Shown here piece by piece: positions 1-9,876 of a stretch of DNA of 64,000 nucleotides. How positions within the stretch are numbered: the first letter of the stretch is position 1; each line of letters starts with the position of its first letter. Origin of the DNA: Lethocerus indicus (taxonomy: Eukaryota; Arthropoda; Insecta; Hemiptera; Belostomatidae); assembly GCA_019843655.1 (NCBI GenBank), contig JACDQD010000002.1, positions 1,684,585 through 1,748,584 on the forward strand, written 5' to 3'. The translations under genes and the position numbers were made by a program. The notes under the pieces were generated by a model that worked only from the letters and a program-made list of their open reading frames with translations, had not been told where the DNA came from and ran no database searches.

Positions 1-45
1 TTTTCCCTTTATTGAACAATCAACCTTACAATAGATACAATTGAG
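1..45 (-). mobile_element. LINE 3' tail fragment (jockey-like family)
   Basis: Read on the minus strand, this short stretch matches the 3' end shared by the better LINE copies at 43.6 kb and 25.7 kb: an AATTG...TATAG word, then a TTGATTG word, then an AATAAA-like A-rich end. No coding part is present and the window begins here, so more of the copy may lie to the left. The match is over about 40 bases with several mismatches, so it is an old fragment and a weak call. Confidence 0.4.
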
Positions 46-1690
46 GGGGGAAAATGGTTGAAAAATTAGGCACAGTGATTTTATAAATTCGAAGGAATTT
101 CAATTGGAATCTCCAGACATGAGATGTGTCAGGATGTCTCGGTGGGACCGCGTCGATTTCAATATTAAATTGCGAGTTTGTTTGACGAGGTCAATTATGA
201 TTTACTTATTTAGCTAATGAAGGAAGATATTTTTGTGGTTTTTGATTATTACGAAGGCGAAATATAGTTGAGGGAACGGTGTAGTGGTGAAGAATAAAGT
301 TCCGAAGGAAAAATAACTTGATTTCAAGTCAGTATCTGCGTTATGGTATACAACTTTTTATGCGATACGGAGGCCCCGTTCGGGAAAATTTCAGTTGTTG
401 GCCCGACTTAAGATCAAACGGACGGAGTGGGAAACTTGGGCTGTTAACAATGCATCGTCGTTTCACTTTGACGAACAATAATTGATTATTATTCGTTGTT
501 TCTACCTACGGCAACTGCAGCGATAGTAATAGTCGCGATTTCGGCCAGTTATCAGTGAAATAATTTGATACGGGAATTGTGATCGATAAAAGGTAGTTGG
601 GCCATGTAAAATCTTTGACATTCGACATTTATTGGTGTAGTGGCAACTACTATTTTTTAGATTGTTTCTAGTGACGGTGCTCTAAACTTTACACTGACTC
701 AGTGAACTCTCGAAGGAGAAGGCCACCCAATGACGGTACTCACGCTGCTGCCCTCACTAAGGGTCGTAGGAAAACGGCCTGGCCATCTACGCTTTAGGCG
801 ACGCGCGGGATTTTCCGGAAGGTGAAGCGAGGAAAGTTGTCGAATTAAGGGCTTGTCGACTGAAGGGATAATTTGGAATGGACGAAGATTGGAAAGCTAT
901 CGACGGAGAGAAATGACGCCGGCGACGCCATCTGTCGGACCGGCGGGCAACTAACTCCAGCGTTTCTTCCGAAATGGAAACTCTTCGAATTCCATTCCAC
1001 TGAAGAGGAATTATTATTTGTTTTAATTGTACATTGTCTCACGTCTCATAAAACAAATATGTCCGCAGCGTCGAATTATCTCGTCGTCCGACAGGCCCGC
1101 GGCGTTTGTACGTCGCCCGAGCAAATGTTATTATAACGGGGACCTACCGAGTGAATAATGAAACGACCTGTACGAATTCAATGCCCCCCCTTAAAACACT
1201 TGTACAATTGTCGTACCGCTCCGCAGATCTGGCCGTAGGAGAGGCCGAGAGGAGGAAATTTTACATCGAGAAATGTAAAATGGCGCAGCGAGATAATTGG
1301 GAAGGAGGAGCCTGGGCCCGACCCAGCCGGCGTCGGGCAAGAGGAAAAAAAAAAAAAAAACTCGGGGGCTTTTTGTATTTTCAAATGTAAACACTACCTC
1401 GTCAAATACGACCCTCCCCCCGTAATATAACATGAAGAAAATATACAATAAGGATTTCGGCGCGGCAAACAAACCCCGAACAAATAGATGCTATCTGCAT
1501 CTCCCTCTTAAAAGAGTTAAAATCCACATATGTTTCAAATACGGATTTTCCGGAGTAATCGTTATTAGTTAATCAAAAATAATCAATATCAACTCCCAAA
1601 AAATGCAATTGACTACAAGAACATTGGGGAGACATGCAGGCCTCACAGTTAAAATGAGCTACGTTGGTGAAACATACCGTGGGTTCGCTT
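46..1690. other. Unassigned DNA, no gene seen
   Basis: No recognisable gene or mobile element. The only local feature is a 16-base A run at 1345-1360. The short open frames here (up to about 90 codons) carry no recognisable motif and overlap each other on both strands, as expected by chance. Confidence 0.5.
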
Positions 1691-1704
1691 TGGTTTGGCC
1701 TTCT

Positions 1705-1741
1705 GCTAGACCGGTTTCGGCCGCTCGCCGTCTTCAGTAGC
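1705..1741 (-). ncRNA. Hammerhead-like ribozyme core, copy A (minus)
   Basis: On the minus strand the 37 bases read stem I GCUA, core box CUGAAGA, a stem-II segment CGGC-GAGC-GGCC, core box GAAA, stem III ACCGGU (overlapping the last A of GAAA), cleavage base C, and stem I partner UAGC. All invariant hammerhead positions (C3, U4, G5, A6, G8, A9, G12, A13, A14, A15.1, U16.1, H17) are present. Stem II differs from the other copies in its loop and in having C rather than U right after A9. Activity is not proven. Confidence 0.5.
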
Positions 1742-1869
1742 GCTGTGTCGGTCACTGCCGGCACTTTGGATGTTTTGGGGCATGACCTACCTGGGGTACA
1801 TCCAGTGACAACAGTGCAGTGAGGATGCGCCACGAAAACATCAAAGCGCCCGACAGTGACTGACACAGC

Positions 1870-1900
1870 GCTACTGAAGACGGCGAGCAAACAATCTAGC
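1870..1900 (+). ncRNA. Degenerate hammerhead-like core, copy A'
   Basis: Stem I GCTA and the CTGAAGA box are intact and the TAGC partner is present, but the right half of stem II and the GAAACCGG segment are replaced by a shorter AAACAAT sequence. Predicted inactive. It is the inverted partner of the copy at 1705-1741. Confidence 0.4.
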
Positions 1901-1935
1901 ACCAAGACCAAACCGGCGAGAGGTCTCCTCGTTTC

Positions 1936-3107
1936 ATCCGTTTCAATTTCAACGAACTCGAACACGGGCGTAGGCCGAAAATAACCCCACAATACCGTCG
2001 TTGACGTAAATAGATTTGGAATGAATTATTAGTCATTTATTTAATTAACATTCGTACATTTAGTATGTATATATCGATATTCGGAACCATCTCGGACTGT
2101 TTTATGGAGAGATTTGCCCTTTGTACTACACACACACTCTTAAGGTGAATTTCAGCACTCTGAATGGTTTGAGGGGAGGGAAAAACCTTTGATCGACAAA
2201 TAAAAATGTGGGTGGGGGGCCGAATAAGTTGTCATTAATATAAGGTGGAAGTCGCGTCACGCAAGTCATCAGAAACGCATAATTATAGACCCTTGGGGGT
2301 GGTGGGGGCGGGGAGCACGAGGGGGGGGCACACGAGCCATGAGCCCGGCCGGTGATCGATGGTAATTGTCGGCCGGAAAATTATGGAATTTCCAAAACGG
2401 TTAATTAACATTTACAAATGCCGACCGGCATACGAGGGGGTTGTAGGGGGGGGGGGGGGGGCGAGCACGCCCCAGGCCACTCATAAAACGTTTGCCGAAT
2501 TTACACTTGTGCGCCAGCACTTACGCCCGTAAAACACTCGGCTGATACATTAAGGTAAAATCAATCCCAGTTGTCCCAATTTGGGGGGGGGTTGGGGGGT
2601 GGTGGGATTTTGTAATCGTTTAAGTACTACACGGGTCGAAACATTGGATATATGACTAATTCGCGTTTGACTAAATTCCGCCCCAATTGTGGTTTGAAAC
2701 ATCGTCTAAGAACAGTATCGTCCTGAACCTCGGAGTTACGAAACACTGGCGGTACTAAAACGAAGTGGCGATATCTTAATTGGCGGCCTTCAGTAATCTC
2801 AACAAACTCGTATTGAATTCAAATTTCAAATTAGATTCGCCTCAAGCATTCCGGGGGGTTCCCTTCCGAACATTGATCACGAGAGAGAGAGTAGAGCTTC
2901 ACTCCGAACCGGCTACAATTAAGTTCGTTAGTTTGTTCCCCAACAAACTGTTTCCCCCGTCAGTAGTGCGGATATATTGGGCCGTCTGGCCGATTCGAAC
3001 GCAACTGAGGACGGCTTCCGAGGAGAATTTCGAAGGATAATTTCGAAGACAACAAATCCTGGAATTTTTCGAATTTGAACCCGCCAATTTATCTTAGGTT
3101 TGCGGTT
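1936..3107. other. Unassigned DNA with long G runs
   Basis: No gene recognised. The plus strand carries several G-rich tracts, including a run of 16 G at 2446-2461 and G-rich stretches near 2290-2330 and 2581-2605, embedded in AT-rich DNA. A short GA run sits near 2880-2890. Confidence 0.5.
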
Positions 3108-3138
3108 CTTCTGTCTCCTCTCGCTGATTCGGTCGTTT

Positions 3139-3170
3139 GCTAGACCGGTTTCGGCCGCTCGCCATCCCCA
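3139..3170 (-). ncRNA. Degenerate hammerhead-like core, copy B
   Basis: The minus strand keeps the GGC-GAGC-GGCC segment, the GAAA box, ACCGGU, the GUC triplet and UAGC, but the CUGAAGA box and the 5' half of stem I are replaced by a GGGGAU sequence. Predicted inactive. Confidence 0.35.
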
Positions 3171-3208
3171 CTGCACCGTCACTGTCACTTGTACTGCAGC
3201 GAGGCACC

Positions 3209-3245
3209 GCTACTGAAGGTGGCGAGCAGCCGAAACCGATCTAGC
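3209..3245 (+). ncRNA. Degenerate hammerhead-like core, copy B'
   Basis: Same 37-base layout as the intact copies, with stem I GCTA/TAGC, GGC-GAGCA-GCC and GAAA. Two changes should abolish cleavage: A9 is G (CTGAAGG), and the stem III palindrome is ACCGAT instead of ACCGGT. Confidence 0.4.
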
Positions 3246-3315
3246 AAACGACCGAATCGGCGAGAAGAGTTATATATTCGGAAGTCGGAAACTAATGGTT
3301 GTGACCAATTTTATG

Positions 3316-3318
<3 letters not shown>

Positions 3319-3362
<44 letters not shown>
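3319..3362. repeat. (AT)n microsatellite
   Basis: About 22 uninterrupted AT units between two ribozyme modules. The open frames on both strands that run through it (poly Ile-Tyr) are artefacts of the repeat. Confidence 0.95.
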
Positions 3363-3365
<3 letters not shown>

Positions 3366-3439
3366 ACCGATAATCCGGCAAAATCATTATCCGATGAACA
3401 AAATCCCTCCCAACCCGAATAGGACAAACATCCCCAAAA

Positions 3440-3600
3440 ACACAATAACGAGACGCGTGAGGACGCCCGAAAAACATGCAAAGTGCTACACCGCTACTGA
3501 AGTTGGCGAGCAGCCGAAACCGGTCTATCAAAAAACCAAAACCAGCGAGAGGAGACAGAAACGCACGAAATCTACGGTATTCCAACCCCAAAACAGGTAA
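3440..3600 (+). mobile_element. Ribozyme-bearing repeat module, single copy C
   Basis: A plus-strand module without an inverted partner. It includes the 5' words AAACATGCAAAGTGC, the ribozyme core at 3493-3529, the flank CCAAAACCAGCGAGAGGAGA, and the 3' block ACGGTATTCCAACCCC ... AAACAGGTA. That 3' block is shared with the copies near 27.2 kb and 44.2 kb and sets the module's right edge. Confidence 0.5.
3493..3529 (+). ncRNA. Degenerate hammerhead-like core, copy C
   Basis: Stem I 5' strand GCTA, GGC-GAGCA-GCC, GAAA, ACCGGT and the GTC triplet are present. A9 is T (CTGAAGT) and the stem I 3' strand is TATC instead of TAGC, so activity is not expected. Confidence 0.4.
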
Positions 3601-4547
3601 GTTAAACTGCCAATTTATCTTCGTATCGCTAATTAGAACCTTTCTATTATTACCTGATTCCGTTTTAAACGGTCGGCTTTACGAGCCTCCTCCTTCCACC
3701 CGAATTATGGGTATGTTCAATTCATCATTCTTCCCGACGAGTATTAATAACGCGGGAGGCTCTAAAAAAAAGGGGTTTTACGCGAGCGAGACGCGTAAAA
3801 TTAGAGAATACTTTTTTAAACCGGGCGATAACGATCGGAATATAAAAATAAAAAGAGGCGGAGATTTACGATTGCCCAATTCTTTTTGATCTAATTAAGC
3901 CGGGGGGTGGGGTTGGGCATAATCCCGGCGGATTAACGCCACCGCGGTTATATTAATATTTTCCTTTCGGTCAGAACGTTATAAGAACGGGGATGAAAAT
4001 GTATAGGGTTAGTTGGGGGGAGGTTGGCGGCGGTGTAATCTTTTAGCCGTGCCCCGTCCCTGATTGTATACATTATGCAAGTTGGCCAAGTTCATAAACG
4101 TTATAAGCCCGGGAGCGATATCAATTTGAGGGCCCTCTTCCCTCCCAACCGCCCCCCCCCCCTTCACTCTTGCCATTAACGTGATCTCGTGTAATGGCCC
4201 GACCTGAACCCCCAAACCAACCCCCTCCTACCCTGCCGTACATCTTCGGTAACAACCCAAAATGTCATTATTCTGATCGTCCGCAACGTGAATATACGTT
4301 TATACCACCCCGGCCGCCTAGATACACTAATTGGCAGCCCAGATCCCGGCGCTAAATTTTCATCTTTATAACAGAGCCCGGGTCATCCCTCAAAAATTCT
4401 TTTCTTTATAACGACGTTCGGGAGCACGAGAGGTCTATAAGAAACGATGAGATGTTTCACGTCTAATTTTCAGAAGTATTGTGCTTTTATTATTGCGCAA
4501 TCAACAATTTTATTGTCCTGACAAGGTCCTCGTGAAGAGAAAAATCA
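3601..4547. other. Unassigned DNA, no gene seen
   Basis: No recognisable coding segment. There are short C and G runs (for example near 4151-4160) and small open frames without motifs. Confidence 0.5.
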
Positions 4548-4742
4548 TCAACTGGTGAACTCCTGACCTGTTGTTCTAGACGCTAGGGCCAGGACGAGAG
4601 GATTGAACTTTTTTTGAAACCGGGATGTTATTACTCGGTATTTTGATGTCCTGACATGAAGAGCGGGATCGGAAGCATACCGGAGAGCGTTGAGGATGGC
4701 TCGAAGAATTCTCGATTGGAATCCCTGCCAATATATGTTCAA
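4548..4742 (-). pseudogene. Jockey-like LINE reverse transcriptase, C-terminal fragment
   Basis: The minus-strand reading frame of 64 codons contains WQGFQSRILRAILNALRYAS, which aligns with the conserved segment just after the reverse-transcriptase domain of jockey-type LINEs (typically IQRFQSKVLRTILNAPRYVS). It then continues with SRFQKKFNPLVLALAS, which corresponds to the SRF..F....NPLVQ.L.S block seen in translation of the 25.5-kb and 64-kb copies. No catalytic residues are in this part. The 5' side is truncated and the following 3' tail is not clear. It may belong to an older branch than the other copies. Confidence 0.6.
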
Positions 4743-5184
4743 GGTTTATGGCCCTAAGAAAAGGGTCCTTGGGAGTTATTGGGGCTCACATCCTTTAATC
4801 AACTAAAATTTACAGTCATCAACTGTTTTCCTTCGATTACAGTTACGGGAACTGATTTCAAACCTGCGTAATATTAATTAGTATTTGTGAGTCGGCAGCT
4901 TGGTACTGCTGCAAGTGACGTCACTGTCATTTTCCGGGCACGTACCGGTTCGGGCACGGGGCGAGAGAAGTCAGAACGTTAAACGTTTGTATTTGCGCGT
5001 AAACGTGATTCCGAAAGGGCTGAATTACAGTCTCTAATTTTCCATCTACAATACAATTATTGAACTGTAGTTTCTGTTAATTGTATTATATGACGGTATA
5101 GAAGACTTTATTCGCTACTGGATATATGTCGTATCGAACCCCTATACCCTGTCGGGTTCGAACCCTCGGCCCTATATATAGCAT
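4743..5184. other. Unassigned DNA, no gene seen
   Basis: AT-rich unassigned DNA. A 12-base palindrome GGGTTCGAACCC at about 5153-5164 resembles the T-arm of a tRNA, but no tRNA cloverleaf can be built around it. Confidence 0.4.
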
Positions 5185-5758
5185 ACATGGTACAATTTTA
5201 ACAATATTGTTGCGATAATCGGAGGAAAATTTACAATAAAACCCTGAGAACTTGAACCATTATTCAGATATACATTCATACTCACTTTGCACTTTTCACT
5301 GCACTGCTCTCGAAACGAAACTCGCACTCACTGATCACTGGGGCACTGGTGACACTGTACACGACCGGTCGTATACCGTCGTTAGCACTATGCACTATAA
5401 CTGGCACATTCAGCTTCAACTACGCCGTTTCACTTTCACTTTGGATGGGGGCCTTCTAGCCCTCCTCCTCCTTGTGGTAGGAAGGTCTTTTTGGCTGGCC
5501 GATGGGGTTTTAGGGGTAGCCGAGAGGAAGATGCCGGGGATTTGGGTGGTTTTGAAGTTTGTCTCAGTCGTTATTCTGTCTATTATTTCGTCCAGTTCCG
5601 GTGTCCCGGCTTATTCGTGTACGTGTCCCGTTCGCGTTCTCGGGGGTATGTCGAGGGCAATTCGGAGCCATTTGTTATGTGTGATTTGTAGTTTTTTTTC
5701 ACGCGTCTGTCGGCTGCGCTACGCCGAACGGGACACGCGTAAAGTAGTGAGGGCCTGA
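5185..5758 (-). mobile_element. Possible solo LTR remnant (gypsy-like), minus strand
   Basis: On the minus strand the part at about 5400-5220 reads AGTGCAGTGAAAAGTGCAAAGTGAG-type words, followed by an A/T-rich stretch with TTTTATTGTAAATTTTCC. This style is typical of the R-U5 end of insect gypsy-like LTRs. The interior (5420-5758) is richer in G+C than its surroundings and an open frame of 168 codons crosses it on the plus strand without any recognisable motif. No TG...CA boundaries, target duplication, primer binding site or internal gene could be confirmed, so the class is a guess from style. Confidence 0.22.
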
Positions 5759-5861
5759 TTATAGATTTTGTAAGTCACTGAATGAATTGTGGTCCGGCGC
5801 GGCAGTGGGAACGCAGAAACGAGGCGGACGCGAGACAAAGAGAGTAGGACAAGTGGGATAG

Positions 5862-5918
5862 GGTGAGGGAGAGATGGAGGGAGGGAGGGAGGGATGGAGG
5901 GAGGGGGGAGGGAGGGAT
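5862..5918. repeat. (GGGA)n purine tract
   Basis: An imperfect run of GAGG/GGGA units with a duplicated GATGGAGG word; all purine apart from scattered T residues on the plus strand. Confidence 0.85.
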
Positions 5919-8900
5919 GAAGAAATCAAAGGCAGTTAGAGCTGTAGTGGGACGGAGCGCATCTAATCAGTAATTGGGACTGGTCTGACAATGGGCGAGA
6001 AGAGCTGCCAGAGAGTAGCAGGGCAACCGGGTTCAATAAAGGAGGAGGCCCCGATCCTAATGACGAAGCTATATCGCCGGCCGGCTAGCTACAATTGCAT
6101 TGCAACAATGCCTGGTATCAACAGCGCACTCCGACCGGCCCGCCGTTCAATCATAAACCGAACAATTTACGACCTCTTTTGGAAAGGCGATTTCACAGAA
6201 CTCCATAGCGCACGGCACCAGCCAACAGACTGCCAACTTGGTCCAGGTGTGTACTGAAAACTTCCATAATTGGGTAGTTTCAATAATTACAGTTCATTCG
6301 GTCGTTGTCGACTCGGGCGCCCGTCGTCTTTTAGCGATAAATCGCGCGATAGAAATTAAGCAAGCCGGTCTTAACGACGAAGTCCTTTCGGGGCTCCATC
6401 GCCGTACACGTCTTGCTGGCGACGGTTTTTTAAATTTAAAAATCAGTTCGAAGTTGTAAACATGCACAAGACATACATACGTGAAATCTGCAATGACTTA
6501 GTTTGCAGTGCGAAGTTTAGTCAATACGGACTTAGTTAAAATTGTAGCCCAGTATATGTACGTCTGTCGCGTCCACAACGGGGATGACCCGGTTTCGTTT
6601 GACAGTGGTAGTGTTAATTTGCCCCGCGTTAAGGGCTTTTTTTCACAGCGCCCCGCCTCCCCCCCGGGGGGGTGGGTGGCTAGTCCCACGCCACTCTACT
6701 TCAATTTCAATTTTCGATTTAAATCCGCCCACCTTTCGTTATGACATGTCATCCGCAACCGCCTGTACGATACTTTTTTTTCTACTGCAGAAGTGTATTC
6801 TTTTAGTTTTAATTATTCCCATTCTCTCTTCTCCATTGTCCTGAGATGGACCGCGTGCTACGGAATCGTGCTGCTCTTGACAACAGAGGATACGAAACCA
6901 ATTAGGTATTCGCAGCGGGATTTGAAAAAACAAAAATAAACCCCCGAGTCCCGAGTTGATAGGAGGAAAATATTAAATTTCATCCGCGGGGAAGATTGCA
7001 ACGTTTGAAGATTGATTTTTTTTGGATACTTTTGAATGGCACCATATCGGCGAATTCACCGTACAGTAGAGAAATTGGCATTACAACGTTTCTTCGCGAT
7101 TGAACGCATCGGCGAAATTGCTGGAAGATATATATTTTTTTATTATTGCACTTTTTCGGCATGAAAGTTCGGATCGGGGATATATATCTTCGAAATGTCC
7201 CTCCTAACACGCGACATGCGAATTTTGCCCCCCCCCTAACTGCGTTATTCTTTTAATGGAAATACACAACACGAATTTTCCATCACCTGACGGTACGGCG
7301 TTCCAACGCCGTTCCCCGTTCAATAAGACTTGTCCGTCGTATAACAGTTTAAATATTTCGAATATATTCCAACCCCCGTTATCCCCCGTTGCCATCGCTC
7401 GGCCGTTCGTTGTGTCCGTCCTAACGAAATTGCACTGGACAGGATACAAGCAAAACCAGTGTTTTATTTTATTTTTGACTAAAGGTCGCAACAACCGATA
7501 AACATTTAACTCGATCAGCATCACTTCAAGTTCGATAACCGAACGGATTTTTAAATTACCGTTCGTCTATAAAAGCAACATGAAACCTGCGAATCCCATA
7601 TTGAATATAACATACGCATACCTCCCTTTGGCTATGAGGAGAATAGCTGTTGATAAATTAAACATATATTCTCAGGATACAATTTGTCTCAGTAACGTGC
7701 CTATTTACTTTAATTTTATTTCAATTATTGGTGCGGTACGACGAAAATAAATTATCCTTCCATTTGCAGTCAATCCAGGATAGTTTTTTAATAGGCCACT
7801 TTTCTAGGACAACAGACGTCCTGACATTTCGTCGGCTCGTTGTTTGCCGCACAATGCTTTTCGTGCCTTTCACCTTTGAGCTCTCTTTTAATTTGCGAAC
7901 GGCCGCGTTGTGTGAAAAAGACAGAAAAAAAAAAAAAACTCCGAACGCCAATTCGATGCGCCGCATGTGGGGGACTCCGTACCCGTCGGTTCGACAAATG
8001 TCACGCCAAACACTCTGCCCCACTCTGAATGTCACACTTAACCGAAGCATCAAACGAAGCCGTAGTCCCGGACCGGGGGGGGGGACTTTGCCGGGATTTC
8101 AGGGCCGGCGGTAATTCGGGACGCTAGGAATATAGTCGGAAGCCGTTGTCGGAGTGGAAAGTGGAAAGCGCAGGGAAAATACAGGAAATAGAGGAAAATA
8201 CAGAGGAGAAGAAACAAAATATATTTCTTCTCACGAAGAGAGACGTAAGAAAGAAAAAACGTATAGAGCTCAATAATACAAGAGACCTTGATTAGTGCGA
8301 TTAATTGAATCCTTGGTATATACCTGATGATGAATCCTGAAAAAATTATAAACCCAAACCTATAAACATTTACCTAGATATAATGCAGTTCATTATTCTT
8401 GAACTGTTAAAGGATGTAATTATTATAAAATAGAGTAGTTTGAACTTTAGTTTTGGTTAGAAACGCGTCAAAATCAAAACTTATATTTTATATGTATAGT
8501 AGTTAAGATTAGCGAAGTGTATTCTCAAGAGCCTTCCTGAACATCATAGAAACTGGTAGGTAATAGCAGGAAGTGCAATTTCATTACATTACTAGAATTT
8601 CATTATTCTTGTTTCGCAGAGTTTGTACATATTTCTGGTTTAAAAGGAGGCTTATATTACTATAAAAGCACACGTAAACAAATAGAGAAATTACTTTCAT
8701 TCATTAATTTCAGATAGAATAGATGTGTCTGATAGGGATAAGGAAATTGGCGTTCCACGATCCTTTTTCCACCCGGATAATACTCCTTTAATACTTAATA
8801 TCCTTTAATACTCCCTACTCCTATAATAGGATAGATAAGTTATCTAGTTAATATGATTGTAGATCGAATTGGACAATATATATTACAATAACAGTGGTGG

Positions 8901-9484
8901 CCCACAGCTGGGGAGGATTTATGTCGGGGAGAGCCGAATGCTAAACCGGTCTATGTTTTTAGATATTCATCGGCGCCCGGTCCTGCAGAACGTAATATAT
9001 TGAGCAGTTTCGACTCGTGTTTCGACCGCGAATATATTCGTACTGGGAATATAATTGTCACGAAGGTGAAAATTATTGGAAGCGAAAAAAAAAAACTGGA
9101 GCCGGTTTCGGGGGCCGGTTAATGGCCGTGCACGGATGAGGAACGGGTTAAGGGCGGGGGTTGTACCTGATTGCCGGGCGCAATTTTCATTTTATGAGAT
9201 CCGGATAAATTTTTAAATTGGGCACCCCTCGCCCAGGTGGGAGGACATCACAGGGTCCGAAATTAGATATTTCGGCAGGACACCGGCGGGTGTCATTGCC
9301 CGCTACAAGCTTTACGACCCTCCTAAAGGTCGCGTCTAATATTTCCCGCAGGGAGGAGGGCTCTTTTTTCCTCTGCGATTTTGGGACGAGCGGATTAAAG
9401 TTTTCCCACTACGGAGGCACCTCGTCTGCGGATGTTTTGCTCTCGAGACTGTCCCGTGTCCGGTTCATTAACCGTACAATTTTA
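5919..9484. other. Unassigned DNA, no gene seen
   Basis: About 3.5 kb with no recognisable gene or element. Short homopolymers occur (A at 7925-7938, T near 6770-6780). Small frames on both strands lack motifs. The stretch from 8110 to 8900 is AT-rich and has almost no open frames. Confidence 0.45.
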
Positions 9485-9876
9485 CAATCCCCATATCCGA
9501 CTCAAAAGAATCGTCTTAAACAGAAAATTTGGACTCCTAAGGCCGTTACTAAAACGGAGATCGAAATTGACTTTGTAACAAACTGACAATATACACAGCA
9601 ATACTCAAACCGACATGGACATCCAGAGATTTCAATCAAAAGTCCTTCGCACCATCCTTAATGCTCTGACCGCACAATCCACATGACCTCTCAACATACC
9701 GACAGTCAGACGAAGTCACAAAATCCCGGTTCCTGCGGTTCCACTCCCGCCTTCCTCCTCATCCTAATCCACTCGTTCAGTCCCTTTCCTCTCTTACCCG
9801 TCCGTTATCCCCACCACGACGGCTTAAACGCCACCGGCCCAGAGATTGTGCTAAATAAAAGTTAAAAAAAAAAAAA
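9485..9876 (+). mobile_element. Jockey-like LINE, 5'-truncated copy with poly(A) tail
   Basis: The plus strand starts with the word ACTCAAAAGAATC and AAATTTGGACT, equivalent to the KRTDL..KFGLL segment of the 44-kb copy. It carries the ILKPTWT-like codons (9600-9635), skips ahead by an internal deletion to the FQSKVLRTILNA block (9630-9665), and continues with the Ser/His/Pro-rich C terminus and the ACGCCACCGGCCCAGAGA word near 9830. It ends in CTAAATAAAAGTT and a run of 13 A (9864-9876). Several frameshifts and stops break the reading frame. The tail words match the copies at 25.7, 38.8 and 43.6 kb, so this is one LINE family. Confidence 0.7.

Larger units (their letters stand above)
1691..1935. 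mobile_element. Ribozyme-bearing repeat module, head-to-head inverted pair (pair A)
   Basis: Two copies of the dispersed hammerhead-like module face each other. The minus-strand arm covers about 1691-1777 and the plus-strand arm about 1818-1935; the ribozyme 5' flanks point to the centre. Shared words outside the ribozyme core are GACCAAACC on the 3' side and GTGACTGACACAGC plus AACATC on the 5' side. The same module recurs at 3.1, 3.5, 25.7, 26.7-27.2, 44.2 and 51.2 kb. Inverted terminal repeats of this kind are a known habit of Penelope-like elements, but no Penelope reverse transcriptase is seen here, so the class is inferred. Confidence 0.55.
3108..3275. mobile_element. Ribozyme-bearing repeat module, head-to-head inverted pair (pair B)
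   Basis: A minus-strand arm (about 3108-3175) and a plus-strand arm (about 3186-3275) of the ribozyme module face each other, separated by a very short centre rich in CACTGTCACTTGTACTGCAG words. The outer ends share the CCTCTCGCTG / CGGCGAGAAG inverted word. This is the tightest of the three head-to-head pairs, so a transcript could form a long hairpin. Confidence 0.5.

Noticed and set aside
1573..1992. 139-codon minus-strand frame
   Set aside because: It runs across the head-to-head ribozyme module pair; the same translated words (LLDRFRPLA, TASGRNRSS) recur wherever the module does and are by-products of it.
3319..3362. Poly Ile-Tyr reading frames over AT tracts (also at 17.8 and 22.3 kb)
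   Set aside because: They are translations of dinucleotide repeats.
4916..4923. TGACGTCA (CRE-like) site; a second at 17159-17166
   Set aside because: One or two occurrences of a given 8-base word are expected by chance in 64 kb, and no promoter is near.
5153..5164. GGGTTCGAACCC, resembling a tRNA T-arm (B box)
   Set aside because: It is a palindrome and no acceptor stem or A box lies at the right distance on either strand.
5252..5758. 168-codon plus-strand frame with a hydrophobic stretch
   Set aside because: No known family; it lies antisense to an LTR-like block, and the Leu-rich stretch comes from a CTCCTCCTCCTT tract.
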